A DNA stretch of 64,000 nt, taken from Candidatus Binatus soli. GTDB lineage: Bacteria > Desulfobacterota > Binatia > Binatales > Binataceae. The notes beneath the pieces are model-generated. The model searched no databases. It saw nothing but the letters and a program-made list of their open reading frames with translations, and was not told the DNA's origin. The stretch covers positions 1 to 64,000 of the forward strand of contig DLMJ01000001.1 of the NCBI GenBank assembly GCA_002479255.1, in the 5' to 3' direction. Position numbers and translations under genes: made by a program. Shown here in pieces: positions 16,629 through 25,514 of this stretch (position 1 is the stretch's first letter; every line of letters starts with the position of its first letter).

Positions 16629-17885
16629 TTATTCTTGAGCGCGCTCGATTCGCGCGCCGAGATGCGCGAGCTTGGCGTCGAGCGCCTCGTAGCCGCGGTC
16701 CAGATGATAGATGCGGCTGAGCTCGGTCGTGTTTTCCGCGGCAAGGCCCGCGATTATCAACCCCATGCTGGCGCGCAGGTCGGTCGCCATCACCTGAGCG
16801 CCGCTCAGCTTTGAAGGCCCCCGGACTACGGCGGTGGGACCTTTCATCACTATGTCGGCGCCCATGCGCGCCAGTTCCTGGGCGTGCATGAATCGGTTTT
16901 CGAAAATCGTCTCCGTGATGACGGAGGTGCCGTCGGCCTGCGTCAGCATCGCCATCATCTGAGCCTGAAGATCGGTCGGAAACCCCGGATATGGCAGCGT
17001 GCGCAGCTCGACCGACTTGAGTTTATCGCCGCGCGTGACGCGGATGCCCTTGCCGTTCGCTTGCACCAGCACGCCCGCCTCGCGCAGCTTGGTCGCGACC
17101 GCATCCAGATCCTCGATCGGGGCATTTGCAATCGTAACGTCGCCGCCGGTGATCGCCGCCGCTGCCATCATCGAGCCCGCCTCGATTCGGTCGGCTATTA
17201 TTTCGTGCTCGGCGCCATGGAGCCGCTCGACGCCCTCGATTTCCAACACGTGCGTGCCGGCGCCGCTGATTTTCGCGCCCATCTTGACCAGCACTCGCGC
17301 GAGATCCTGAACTTCGGGTTCGCGCGCGGCGTTTTCGATCACCGTGCGGCCACGGGCCGTGACCGCCGCCATTAGAATGTTTTCGGTTGCGCCGACCGAG
17401 GGAAAATCAAGCCAGATCCGCCCGCCGGACAGTTTCTCGGCGTGCGCCTCGACGTAACCGTGACGAAACTGGATCTTGCTTCCGAGTGCGCGAATCCCCG
17501 CGATGTGCAAATTCACCGGCCGCGCGCCTATCGCGCATCCACCCGGAGTCGATACGCGCGCGCGTCCGGTACGCGCCAGCAGCGGCCCGAGTACGACGAA
17601 CGACGCGCGCATCGTCTTGACCAGTTCGTACGACGCCTCGTGCGAGGTGACTTTTGCGGCGCAAAGCTCGACGCTATGCTCATCGGTCCAGCGCACTTGG
17701 ACGCCGAGTTGGAAGAGCAGCGCCATCGCAGTTTCCACATCGCGCAGCCGCGGAACGTTGGTGAGATGAAGCGGCTCCGGCGTCAGGATCGACGCCATCA
17801 TGATCGGCAGCGCGGCGTTCTTGCTGCCGCTGAGTGTCACGGTGCCGCGCAGCGGAGCGCCGCCACGAATTATCATTTTTTCCAT
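16629..17885 (-). CDS. murA: UDP-N-acetylglucosamine 1-carboxyvinyltransferase
   Basis: First committed enzyme of peptidoglycan synthesis: transfers enolpyruvate from PEP to UDP-GlcNAc in the cytoplasm. Active-site Lys22 in SGSKNAALP and the fosfomycin-target Cys117 in STPGGCAIG are both present, so the enzyme should be fosfomycin-sensitive in principle. Length 418 aa is standard and the ending (YHLDRGYEALDAKLAHLGA) matches the family. It is separated by six bases from prmC upstream. Confidence 0.96.
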   Translation of the reverse strand: MEKMIIRGGAPLRGTVTLSGSKNAALPIMMASILTPEPLHLTNVPRLRDVETAMALLFQLGVQVRWTDEHSVELCAAKVTSHEASYELVKTMRASFVVLGPLLARTGRARVSTPGGCAIGARPVNLHIAGIRALGSKIQFRHGYVEAHAEKLSGGRIWLDFPSVGATENILMAAVTARGRTVIENAAREPEVQDLARVLVKMGAKISGAGTHVLEIEGVERLHGAEHEIIADRIEAGSMMAAAAITGGDVTIANAPIEDLDAVATKLREAGVLVQANGKGIRVTRGDKLKSVELRTLPYPGFPTDLQAQMMAMLTQADGTSVITETIFENRFMHAQELARMGADIVMKGPTAVVRGPSKLSGAQVMATDLRASMGLIIAGLAAENTTELSRIYHLDRGYEALDAKLAHLGARIERAQE

Positions 17886-17891
17886 TGCGAA

Positions 17892-18788
17892 CTACGCCCC
17901 GGCTCTTCCTCTCCGCGCGCGCACGACGCGCGGATGCCCCGCGAAATCGTTTATCACAGAGACGACCCGCAAGCCCGCTTCCTCGACAAGCTTCGCCACC
18001 GCCGCTTTCGTTGCCTGCCCCGCCGCCACTTCCACGATCAGCTCGCCATCGCCGGCAAGATGGCGTGGCGCGCCCGCTGCAATCCTGCGCAGGATATCGA
18101 GCCCTCCCGCTCCCGCGCTAATCGCAACGCGCGGCTCGAAGGTGCGCACCTCGGGCTCCAGAGCGGCGATCTCCGCGTCATCCAGGTAAGGCGGATTGGA
18201 GACTATCACCTCGAAAGACCCGAGCGCCGGTCCTCCGTCCAGGATATCGAAGCAGTCACCGCGGCGGAGCGTCACCCGATCCTCGACCCGATGATGCTCA
18301 GCGTTGCGCGACGCCACCGCAATCGCGTCGGCGGAAATGTCCACGCCAGTGAAGTGCGCGCGCGCAGCGTTAACGGCAATTGCGATCGCAATCGCGCCGG
18401 ACCCCGTGCCGATGTCGAGTACGCGCGCGTCCGGCGCCGCGGCGATAAACTCAAGCGCCGCCGCAACGACGATCTCGCTCTCCGGCCGCGGAATCAGTAC
18501 CGCCGGGCTGACCTCGAAATCGAGCGAGTAGAATTCCTTGCGCCCCAGGAGGTACGCGATCGGCTCGCGCTTTTCGCGGCGCGCGATCATCGTCTCGAAG
18601 TTGTTCAGCGTCGCGGGTGATAGATCGATCCAGCCGGTGATAACCGCGGCGCGCGTGACCCCTGCCGCCGCGGCCATCAGAAGTTCCGCGTCGAGCCGCG
18701 CCGATTCGATGCCCGCGGCCGCGAGCCGGCGCGCGGCCTTGTCTATCTCCTCCAACGCGCGCCGCGCGGGCACCTCGCTCATGACCAT
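17892..18788 (-). CDS. prmC: Release factor glutamine methyltransferase PrmC (HemK)
   Basis: N5-glutamine methyltransferase that modifies the GGQ glutamine of release factors, matching its place one base downstream of prfA. The SAM loop VLDIGTGSGAIAIA is at residues 123-136 and the catalytic NPPY at 198-201. The motif normally written RPETE reads RPESE here. An N-terminal helical domain (residues 1-80) is as in the family. A second in-frame ATG two codons in (18782) is an equally good start. Confidence 0.95.
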   Translation of the reverse strand: MVMSEVPARRALEEIDKAARRLAAAGIESARLDAELLMAAAAGVTRAAVITGWIDLSPATLNNFETMIARREKREPIAYLLGRKEFYSLDFEVSPAVLIPRPESEIVVAAALEFIAAAPDARVLDIGTGSGAIAIAIAVNAARAHFTGVDISADAIAVASRNAEHHRVEDRVTLRRGDCFDILDGGPALGSFEVIVSNPPYLDDAEIAALEPEVRTFEPRVAISAGAGGLDILRRIAAGAPRHLAGDGELIVEVAAGQATKAAVAKLVEEAGLRVVSVINDFAGHPRVVRARRGRAGA

Positions 18789-18789
18789 G

Positions 18790-19851
18790 CTACGCGCTGA
18801 GCGCTTGCTCCTGATCGTAGGCCGCCAGCGCGTCGATAATCGGATCGATTGCGCCGTCGAGAAAATTGTCGAGCTGATGAATCGTCACGTTGACGCGATG
18901 GTCGGTCACGCGCGATTGCGGAAAATTGTACGTGCGGATGCGCTCGGAACGGTCGCCCGTCCCCACCATCGAACGCCGCGTCTGCGCAATCTTCGCCTGT
19001 TGCTCGGCCTGCGCCGCCTCAAGCAGCCGCGCACGCAGGATCTTCAGCGCGCGCGCCTTGTTCTTGTGCTGCGATTTTTCATCGCGGCAGATTATCACCA
19101 TGCCGCTCGGGATATGCGTGATGCGCACCGCCGAGTCTGTCGTATTGACGCTCTGGCCGCCCGGTCCCGACGCGCGCATCACGTCGATTCGCAGGTCCTT
19201 CGCTTCGTTGATATTGACCTCGACCTCGTCCGCTTCGGGCATCACTGCCACCGTAACCGCGGAGGTGTGGATGCGCCCCGACCCTTCGGTTTCAGGTACG
19301 CGCTGCACGCGATGCACCCCGCCTTCGTACTTGAGGCGCGAGTATGCGCCGCGTCCGCTCACCAACGCGATCACTTCCTTGATTCCGCCAAGCCCGGTGT
19401 CGCTCATGCTCAGCGGCTCGATCTTGAATCCGTGGCGCTCGGCGTAGCGCGTGTACATTCGATACAGGTCCCCGGCAAACAATGACGCCTCTTCGCCGCC
19501 GGTCCCGGCGCGGATTTCGAGAATCACGTTCTTTTCGTCGTTGGGATCGCGCGGCGTGAGCAGCTCTTTGAGCTTTTCCTCGACGGCGCCAAGATTTTTC
19601 TGCAGTGTCGGCAGCTCGGCCTTGGCAAGCTCGCGCAAGTCGGCGTCGTCGCCATCGAGAATCGATTTGTGGCCCGCGATCTCGTCCGCAATCCGGATAT
19701 ATTCGCGGGCGCAATGCGCCGCCTCGGAAAGCTGCGCGCGCTCTTTGGCGATTCTGGCGTATTCGCGCTGATTGCCGAGCGTGGCCGGATCGCTGAGCTT
19801 GCGCTCGAGTTCCGCCACCCGCTCTTCTATTGCGCTTGCCTTATCCAGCAT
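18790..19851 (-). CDS. prfA: Peptide chain release factor 1
   Basis: Recognises UAA and UAG and triggers peptide release in the ribosome. The anticodon-like tripeptide PxT of RF1 reads PET at residues 186-188 in RVPETEGSGRIHTS, and the peptidyl-transferase GGQ motif is at 231-233. 353 aa, normal length. PrmC, which methylates that GGQ, is encoded immediately downstream. There is no internal frameshift, as expected for RF1 and unlike RF2. Confidence 0.96.
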   Translation of the reverse strand: MLDKASAIEERVAELERKLSDPATLGNQREYARIAKERAQLSEAAHCAREYIRIADEIAGHKSILDGDDADLRELAKAELPTLQKNLGAVEEKLKELLTPRDPNDEKNVILEIRAGTGGEEASLFAGDLYRMYTRYAERHGFKIEPLSMSDTGLGGIKEVIALVSGRGAYSRLKYEGGVHRVQRVPETEGSGRIHTSAVTVAVMPEADEVEVNINEAKDLRIDVMRASGPGGQSVNTTDSAVRITHIPSGMVIICRDEKSQHKNKARALKILRARLLEAAQAEQQAKIAQTRRSMVGTGDRSERIRTYNFPQSRVTDHRVNVTIHQLDNFLDGAIDPIIDALAAYDQEQALSA

Positions 19852-19899
19852 CGCCGTTCACGCCCCGAACCGAAAAAACAAAAACCTAAAATTGCCTTG

Positions 19900-19933
19900 A
19901 AACAAAAACGGCGCGGCCGATGCGGCCGTGCCG
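19900..19933 (-). terminator. Rho-independent terminator after rpmE
   Basis: On the minus strand an 11-base stem CGGCACGGCCG / CGGCCGCGCCG (one mismatch) with a CAT loop is followed directly by TTTTTGTTT. It lies between the rpmE stop and the prfA start on the same strand. It would end the rpmE transcript or limit read-through into prfA. Two further GC-rich hairpins (GGTGCG-TAG-CGCACC and a CGCAC/GTGCG pair) sit between it and rpmE. Confidence 0.75.
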
Positions 19934-19993
19934 ATGGATTCTCCCCCGCACACCCGGGTGCGTAGCGCACCGCAGGCGGCGGGAGTTGCTATG

Positions 19994-20233
19994 CTACTTC
20001 TCGGCGGCTGTTCCTGCCGTCTTTTCGGCCGGCTTCTTGATGCCGTACTTGCGATTAAACCGCTCGACGCGCCCCGCGGTATCGACCAGGCGCTGCGTGC
20101 CAGTGTAAAAAGGATGACACTTCGAGCAGACCTCGACGTGCAGCTCCTTGAGCGTCGAGCGCGTTTCGAAGGTATTGCCGCACGCACAAGCTACTGTGCA
20201 GCGACGGTATTCAGGATGGATTCCAGCTTTCAT
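19994..20233 (-). CDS. rpmE: 50S ribosomal protein L31
   Basis: Small protein of the large ribosomal subunit, 79 aa. It is the zinc-binding (C+) form: CACGN supplies the first Cys pair and CSKCHPFYTG the second. MKAGIHPEYRR is the canonical beginning, which fixes the ATG at 20233; upstream in-frame codons are not part of the protein. A Lys/Ala-rich tail (PAEKTAGTAAEK) extends the C-terminus beyond most L31 proteins. The start overlaps that of a divergent gene. Confidence 0.95.
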   Translation of the reverse strand: MKAGIHPEYRRCTVACACGNTFETRSTLKELHVEVCSKCHPFYTGTQRLVDTAGRVERFNRKYGIKKPAEKTAGTAAEK

Positions 20234-21898
20234 TTTTACGTCTCGAACTCTTTTCCCTGTTGTGTCAGAGGATACCATCGGAAGGTATCGCACACAATTC
20301 GGCCGCCGCGACCGCCTCTTCGGGCTTTTCGGCCCGCAATCGCTGTCGCTGCCTCGATCGCAGTAATTTTAATCACAATCTGTCCGATTGCCACCTTCGC
20401 CGCGTCGGGCGCCACGGCTGCGCCGCCTCGAATTTCTACGCCTGCGAAATTCCCGCGAGCGCCGACTTCCGGCTTCGCGCCCGACGGTCAAACCCTTTTC
20501 GCGCCGATCGTCTATCTCGCACCGCCCGGCCCCGCTCGCGCGTCGCGTGCGATCGCAATCCTGAACCGGCAGCTCGATTTCCAGCGCAAAATCTCGTTCC
20601 ATCCCAAGCTCGCCCCCGCCCTCCAGGAGGTCGTCGATCTGCTTCCGCCGCGCCAATCGACAATGATCCGCGCCGCCGCCCTCTACTCGAAACCGGCAAT
20701 CCCGTGGCGCGACGAGCCCGACGGCACACATCAGATTTGCGTCACCGGACGGCCCAGCGATGACGACTATTTGTACACGCTGTCCCCCGACTGGCGCAGC
20801 CCCGAGGAGCCGGCGCGATTTTCGGGCGTGTTCGGCCTCAAGCCTTCCGCCGATTCCACTCCCGCCAACATTTCGAGCGTCACCGGCACGCTCGCCGGCG
20901 AGTTGATGATCGATACCTACGGCATCGGCGCGCTCGTCGACGCCTGCGCCGATGCGCTCCGGGAGGTTCACGGCGATCTGAGACCGCCGTGGGATTCCTC
21001 GCCCGGCGCCTTCAACCACCATGACCGGGCCGCGCTCGACAAATTCCACCGCCAGATGCCGCATCTTGCGGCGAAGTTCGACCACTATTTCAAATTCAAC
21101 AACCTGCTCGACGAGTTCAATTCGCCCGCCGGTCCCATCGTGCTCTTGAACGTCGATGCCGAAGTTCGCCAGGACGCGCTCAGGAAATATCCGCTGCTAT
21201 ATGATTTCTATCGCAAGGTCGTGCCCGCGGTGACGGCCACGTCCGTGATTCTCGATTCGCACGGAAATTTCTGGATGCGCGAGGCCTTCGACCACGGCCA
21301 CATCCGCGTCACCGTGATGATTCGGGGCGGTCTGCTCACGCCCTTCAACGCCGCGATGCAACCCGCCGGCGGCAGTATCGCGCTCAATGAAATCGCCCGC
21401 GGCAGTTACCGCACGCTCGCGTCGGCGCAGGTGACCAGTCTTGCGATGAATTTCGGTCTGGCCAACGTTGAATTTGCAACTGACTACCGCCGCGACTTGG
21501 GCTCCGTGACGTTCGTCAACCGGATGGACGCGGTCCCGCAACTGATCGCACCGCCCGGAGTACATCAGGTGATGGACTTGATCGCGGGCGACTTTCTGCG
21601 CGCGCTGGCTACCGGAAATGGCGGCATGAACTCAAACCTCACCTCGCGCCGGCTTCCCAACGGGATTTACGATTTCTCAGGCGGCGTCACGGCGCAGTTG
21701 AATTACTCGCCAACGCTCGAGCTGCTCGCGCGAATCGGCGATGCGATCGCGACAAAACACAACGACCGGGTTCGCGCCGAGGAACGCGCATTCGGCGAGG
21801 AACTGTTCGACGCTTTCGTCGCCGACTACAATGATGCGCGTCCGGCGATCATCGCTTTGGATTTGGATAAAGATAAACAACAGGAAAAATCCAAATGA
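20216..21898 (+). CDS. Secreted protein of unknown function
   Basis: About 560 aa. After an Arg/Pro-rich stretch a hydrophobic segment (VAASIAVILITICPIATFAA) ends in a signal-peptidase-like site, so the product is exported. I recognise no family. The mature chain has aromatic and acidic motifs such as GVFGLKPSAD, FDHYFKFNNLLDEFNSPAGP and a C-terminal DALVADYND-like helical region; there is no obvious catalytic motif. The ATG at 20216 overlaps the first codons of the divergent rpmE by 18 bp and gives an unusually long n-region, so the true start may lie further in at a rare codon. The stop overlaps the start of the lipoprotein gene (ATGA), so the two are co-translated. Confidence 0.7.
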   Translation: MDSSFHFYVSNSFPCCVRGYHRKVSHTIRPPRPPLRAFRPAIAVAASIAVILITICPIATFAASGATAAPPRISTPAKFPRAPTSGFAPDGQTLFAPIVYLAPPGPARASRAIAILNRQLDFQRKISFHPKLAPALQEVVDLLPPRQSTMIRAAALYSKPAIPWRDEPDGTHQICVTGRPSDDDYLYTLSPDWRSPEEPARFSGVFGLKPSADSTPANISSVTGTLAGELMIDTYGIGALVDACADALREVHGDLRPPWDSSPGAFNHHDRAALDKFHRQMPHLAAKFDHYFKFNNLLDEFNSPAGPIVLLNVDAEVRQDALRKYPLLYDFYRKVVPAVTATSVILDSHGNFWMREAFDHGHIRVTVMIRGGLLTPFNAAMQPAGGSIALNEIARGSYRTLASAQVTSLAMNFGLANVEFATDYRRDLGSVTFVNRMDAVPQLIAPPGVHQVMDLIAGDFLRALATGNGGMNSNLTSRRLPNGIYDFSGGVTAQLNYSPTLELLARIGDAIATKHNDRVRAEERAFGEELFDAFVADYNDARPAIIALDLDKDKQQEKSK

Positions 21899-22596
21899 GC
21901 CGTGCACAACGGAAACGGTTTTTCACAGCCGCGCTCTTTGCCGCCGCAATCCTCGCCGCGGGATGCGCCGCCGATGACAAGCCCCCGCCCGCCATCCCTG
22001 ACGCCGGCCCGCAACCGAAGTTGTTGAGCGATTTGTCGGCCGTCTCCGACGCTCCCATCAATCCGCTTGGCGCCAACGCGGTTCCGGCCCCCGGTGAAGG
22101 ACTGTTGCACGACGAAGCCGCTGTCTCGGCCGGACCCCGCGCCTTTGAGACCGAGCCCGGCATCTCGCGCCAGGTCGGTACCGAAAGAAATCCCGGCACG
22201 GTGCGCCTGCTGAACGACAAGGCCGCCAAGTTCGGGAATTTTTCCGCAGCGATACTCGAGCGCGTGTATGCCCAACTCAGTATCGCCGAGAAAAGCGAGG
22301 ATATTTCGCGAATCAACCTGCCCACCGAACTCAAAGCCGTCGTCGTCACCGCGATCCTTGACAAAGGCGGCAAGCTCACCGAACTCATCCTCGAGCAACA
22401 CTCCGGCAAGGCGAAAATCGATCAGATGATGCTCGACGTCTGCAAGAAGGGCGTCTGGTACGAAAATCCTCCCGCCGCCGCGCTTTCCGGCGACGGCAAC
22501 TACAAGCTGACTTTCCGCATGAAGCTCGAGAACTTCGCATCCCTCGACGAGCGTCATTGGAGCTTCATCACCGACCTCGGACTCGGCATCAGCTAG
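21895..22596 (+). CDS. Lipoprotein with TonB-C-terminal-like domain
   Basis: 233 aa. Basic start MSRAQRKRFF, hydrophobic core and lipobox LAAGC indicate a lipoprotein. A Pro-rich linker is followed, from about residue 140, by a segment (LPTELKAVVVTAILDKGGKLTELILEQHSGKAKIDQMMLDVCKKG) with the strand-helix pattern of TonB-like C-terminal domains; here the conserved hydrophobic ILDKGG-xL pattern supports this, but it is remote. It starts inside the stop codon of the secreted-protein gene, so the two probably act together in the cell envelope. Function unknown. Confidence 0.72.
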   Translation: MSRAQRKRFFTAALFAAAILAAGCAADDKPPPAIPDAGPQPKLLSDLSAVSDAPINPLGANAVPAPGEGLLHDEAAVSAGPRAFETEPGISRQVGTERNPGTVRLLNDKAAKFGNFSAAILERVYAQLSIAEKSEDISRINLPTELKAVVVTAILDKGGKLTELILEQHSGKAKIDQMMLDVCKKGVWYENPPAAALSGDGNYKLTFRMKLENFASLDERHWSFITDLGLGIS

Positions 22597-22607
22597 CCGC
22601 GCCCCCG

Positions 22608-23777
22608 ATGCCGTCCGGGCAGCAGCCATCCCCCGCTTCTGCTAGAATCGCCGCCGTGAATTCGCTCGACGACTATATCCCGCGGCCGGGCCTCTCCGTC
22701 CCCATCGTCACGATTCTAGACGCCCGCGGCCGCATCCTCGAAGACCAGCAGCGCGCTGTCGTTCGCTATGCGCTCCAGGACGGCGCCGGCGCCGACATAA
22801 TCTTTGCCGCAGGCACCACCGGCGAGTGGGATCGCATCGACAACCCGCGCCGCCAGGCGGTCGCACGAATCGCGATCGAGGAATGCCGCCGTGCGCGCGC
22901 ATCTGCCGCCAAGAAAATCGAAGCATGGGCCGGTATCACCGCGCATACGCGAAGCGACACGCTCGACAATCTCACCCACGCGCTCCACGCCGGCGCCGAC
23001 GCGGTCGTGGTCGCGCCGCTCTCGATCAAGGACGTCGAGCATCCCGCCGAATTCGTCGAGCGCGACATCGGCGCGCTGTTCGACCGCGCGGGCCGGATGC
23101 TTCCGCTGTTCCTCTACGACAACGCCGGCATCGCCGCGCCCGGCAAATCGCCCCACCTGCACACCCGAGACGTCAAGGCGATGAGCCGGCTGCCTTACGT
23201 GCGCGGAATAAAAGTTACCGCCAGCAAAACCGTCATCGGCAACTACACTCGCGCCGCATCGCACTTCAAGGCGGGTCACGAATTCGCGATCTACGCCGGC
23301 AACCCTTACCTCATCTTCGATTTGTTCGCCCCGCCCGAAGGCGTCGGCGATCGCATGCGCCACTACTGGAACCGCTACCTGACCCAGCGCGCGCGTCCCT
23401 ACGGCGTCGTCGCCGGCCCGGCCAATGCGATGCCGCGCGAATGGCAGCGCGCATGGCAGGTCTGCCGCTCGGGCGATGTCGAACTGATGCGGTTGTATTC
23501 TGATGCAATCGAGGAATTTCGAATTGCATGCACTTTCAAGCGCGGCGCCAGGGCCTGGCGCCCGACGATCGCATCGCTCAAAGCCTCGCTCAAGGAACTC
23601 GGCGTCATCGACAGCGACGCAGTCGGCGCGGGAACGCCGCCGCTCAGCGGCGCCGAGCGCCGCGAATTCTCCGCACGATTCTCAACGCTGCGCGAGCGGG
23701 CCGCCGAGATGCTGGAGCGTGGATGGGTCAGCGAATACGATCCGGGGAATCGCGCCGGCGCGAAAAAAATCGGTTGA
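22608..23777 (+). CDS. Dihydrodipicolinate synthase/N-acetylneuraminate lyase-family aldolase
   Basis: TIM-barrel, Schiff-base class I aldolase. The pyruvate-binding GTTGE (residues 69-73, AAGTTGEWDRI), catalytic Tyr170 in LFLYDNAG and Schiff-base Lys202 in RGIKVTASK are present; the usual YNxP is altered to YDNA. At about 390 aa it is roughly 90 residues longer than typical DapA, with an Arg-rich C-terminal extension. An alternative start is GTG 22656. Five bases downstream is a PfkB kinase-SIS fusion, so this is more likely a sugar-acid aldolase (2-keto-3-deoxy type) than a lysine-pathway DapA; that is inference from context. Confidence 0.82.
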   Translation: MPSGQQPSPASARIAAVNSLDDYIPRPGLSVPIVTILDARGRILEDQQRAVVRYALQDGAGADIIFAAGTTGEWDRIDNPRRQAVARIAIEECRRARASAAKKIEAWAGITAHTRSDTLDNLTHALHAGADAVVVAPLSIKDVEHPAEFVERDIGALFDRAGRMLPLFLYDNAGIAAPGKSPHLHTRDVKAMSRLPYVRGIKVTASKTVIGNYTRAASHFKAGHEFAIYAGNPYLIFDLFAPPEGVGDRMRHYWNRYLTQRARPYGVVAGPANAMPREWQRAWQVCRSGDVELMRLYSDAIEEFRIACTFKRGARAWRPTIASLKASLKELGVIDSDAVGAGTPPLSGAERREFSARFSTLRERAAEMLERGWVSEYDPGNRAGAKKIG

Positions 23778-23782
23778 GAGCA

Positions 23783-25441
23783 ATGGCTGAAGAAAAACTC
23801 GACGTCGTCGGATGCGGGAGCATGGTCGTTGACCTGTTCTATCGCACCCCGCGCATAATCCGCGCAGACGAAAAAATTCTGCTCCGCGCGCATACCGCCA
23901 GCGCCGCCATCGAACGCACGCAGGTCGGCGGCCTCGTCCTGAACCATCTCGGATGGGGCCGAATCCTCGGCCTGAAAACCGGCATCTTCGGCAAGATGGG
24001 CGACGACCGCAACGGCGAGTTTCTCCGCGACGGGATGGATCGCCTCGGCATTCGCCATCACCTGACCTTCGACGGGACCGCCAGCGCCTTCGCGAACATC
24101 TTCGTGGACGCAAACGGCGATCGCGCTATCTACATGGCGCGCGGCGCGACCGGCGAACTCACTCCCGCCGAGGTCCGCAGCCGCCACGGCGCGTTCATCC
24201 GCCGCGCCAATCTCGTTTCGACCGAGATTTCGCAGCTCCCGATCCGCACCGTGCTCGCAATTCTGCTCTTCGCGCGAACCCATTCCATTCCCACCGTTCT
24301 CGACGTTGACGTGCCGCCCTCCGACGCCATCGGATCGCTCGGCACGCGCGCCGAACTCGAGCGGGCGTTGAAACTTGCGGTTTGGCTAAAACCGTCCAAA
24401 GCCGCCGCGCGCGAAATCGTCACGGGCAACGGCCGCGACACGCTCAAGATGGCCGAAGCGATTCGGGCCCGCTACGGAAATCGCGCGGTCATCATCACCG
24501 AGGGCGACAAAGGGTGCTCGATAGCAGCGCGCGACACTTCCGTTCGCGTGCCCGCCTTCAAGATCAAGCAGATCGATTCGACCGGCGCCGGCGACGCGTT
24601 CCTGGCCGGCATCTTCGCCGGCCTTCGCCTCGGGATGCCGTGGGACAAAACCGGGCGGCTCGCCAATGCCGCCGGCGCGGTCGCGGTCACGCGGCTTGGC
24701 GCGTTTCCGTCGGGATTCGAAGTGCGCGAGGAGATTCTCGACTTGTATGGCGAGGCGATCGCGCTGCCCACGCCGCGCCTCGACAGCGAGCCGCGCGAAG
24801 CGGCTATCGGCGACTCGACCGGAGAGGTCGAAAAATTTTTCGACCTCGCTCTGGCCGAACTCGCCGCGCTGCGCGGCGGATTGAACATCGCCGCCATCTC
24901 GCGCACCGTCGAGATTATCCGCACCGCGCTTGGCCGCGGCGGCCGCGTCCACGTGACCGGAGTCGGCAAGCCCGAGCACGTCGCACGCTACGCGGCCAGC
25001 CTGTTCTGCTCGGTCGGCACGCCCGCCACGTTCCTGCACGCGACCGAAACCCTGCACGGGAGTCTCGGACAGGTGAATCCGCGCGACATCGTCATCGCGA
25101 TTTCAAACAGCGGCAGCACCGACGAATTGCTCTCCACCGCGAGCGCCATTCGCGAACAGGGCGCGCAGTTGATCGCGATCACCGGCAACAAGGATTCCGC
25201 GCTGGCCCAACTCGCCGACCTCGTCATTCACGTCCCCGTCCCCAACGAAGGGGGCGGACTCGGACTCGTGCCCCGCATCAGCGTGCTCGGCGAAGTCTTC
25301 GTGCTGGCGGGATTGTCAGTCGCGCTGGAACTCGCCCACGGCCTGACCGTCGAGGAGTACAGCCGATGGCATCGCGCGGGCACAATCGGCGAAGCCGCCC
25401 GCCGTCTAGCCGAGACGCGCACCTCCCGCCGCCGCGCCTAA
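23783..25441 (+). CDS. PfkB-family sugar kinase fused to SIS sugar-isomerase domain
   Basis: 552 aa with two domains. Residues about 1-310 are a ribokinase/PfkB fold, starting LDVVGCGSMVVDL and carrying the signature DSTGAGDAFLAGIFAGLRLG with the catalytic Asp. Residues about 345-552 are a SIS domain like KdsD/KpsF: VHVTGVGKPEHVARYAASL, then ISNSGSTDELL, without the CBS pair of KdsD. ATG 23783 follows the aldolase stop by five bases with GAGAG upstream. Aldolase, kinase and isomerase encoded together suggest one sugar or sugar-acid route; the actual substrate (KDG, arabinose-5-phosphate or other) cannot be told. Confidence 0.85.
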   Translation: MAEEKLDVVGCGSMVVDLFYRTPRIIRADEKILLRAHTASAAIERTQVGGLVLNHLGWGRILGLKTGIFGKMGDDRNGEFLRDGMDRLGIRHHLTFDGTASAFANIFVDANGDRAIYMARGATGELTPAEVRSRHGAFIRRANLVSTEISQLPIRTVLAILLFARTHSIPTVLDVDVPPSDAIGSLGTRAELERALKLAVWLKPSKAAAREIVTGNGRDTLKMAEAIRARYGNRAVIITEGDKGCSIAARDTSVRVPAFKIKQIDSTGAGDAFLAGIFAGLRLGMPWDKTGRLANAAGAVAVTRLGAFPSGFEVREEILDLYGEAIALPTPRLDSEPREAAIGDSTGEVEKFFDLALAELAALRGGLNIAAISRTVEIIRTALGRGGRVHVTGVGKPEHVARYAASLFCSVGTPATFLHATETLHGSLGQVNPRDIVIAISNSGSTDELLSTASAIREQGAQLIAITGNKDSALAQLADLVIHVPVPNEGGGLGLVPRISVLGEVFVLAGLSVALELAHGLTVEEYSRWHRAGTIGEAARRLAETRTSRRRA

Positions 25442-25460
25442 GCAGGGGCCAGCCCCCGAG

Positions 25461-25488
25461 CCGCCGGAGCGGGATGTTGCTCCGGCGG
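25461..25488. terminator. Perfect 10-bp hairpin after the kinase-SIS gene
   Basis: CCGCCGGAGC and GCTCCGGCGG flank an eight-base loop. It sits 20 bases after the kinase-SIS stop and 27 before rpsT. No T-run follows, so it may be a factor-dependent stop or an mRNA-stabilising structure, not a classic intrinsic terminator. Confidence 0.5.
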
Positions 25489-25514
25489 TCGCGCACTGTT
25501 AAATAAGAGTAGTT

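Noticed and set aside
23528..23782. Upstream extension of the kinase-SIS reading frame
   Set aside because: It overlaps the aldolase gene and has low-complexity content; ATG 23783 begins the PfkB fold.
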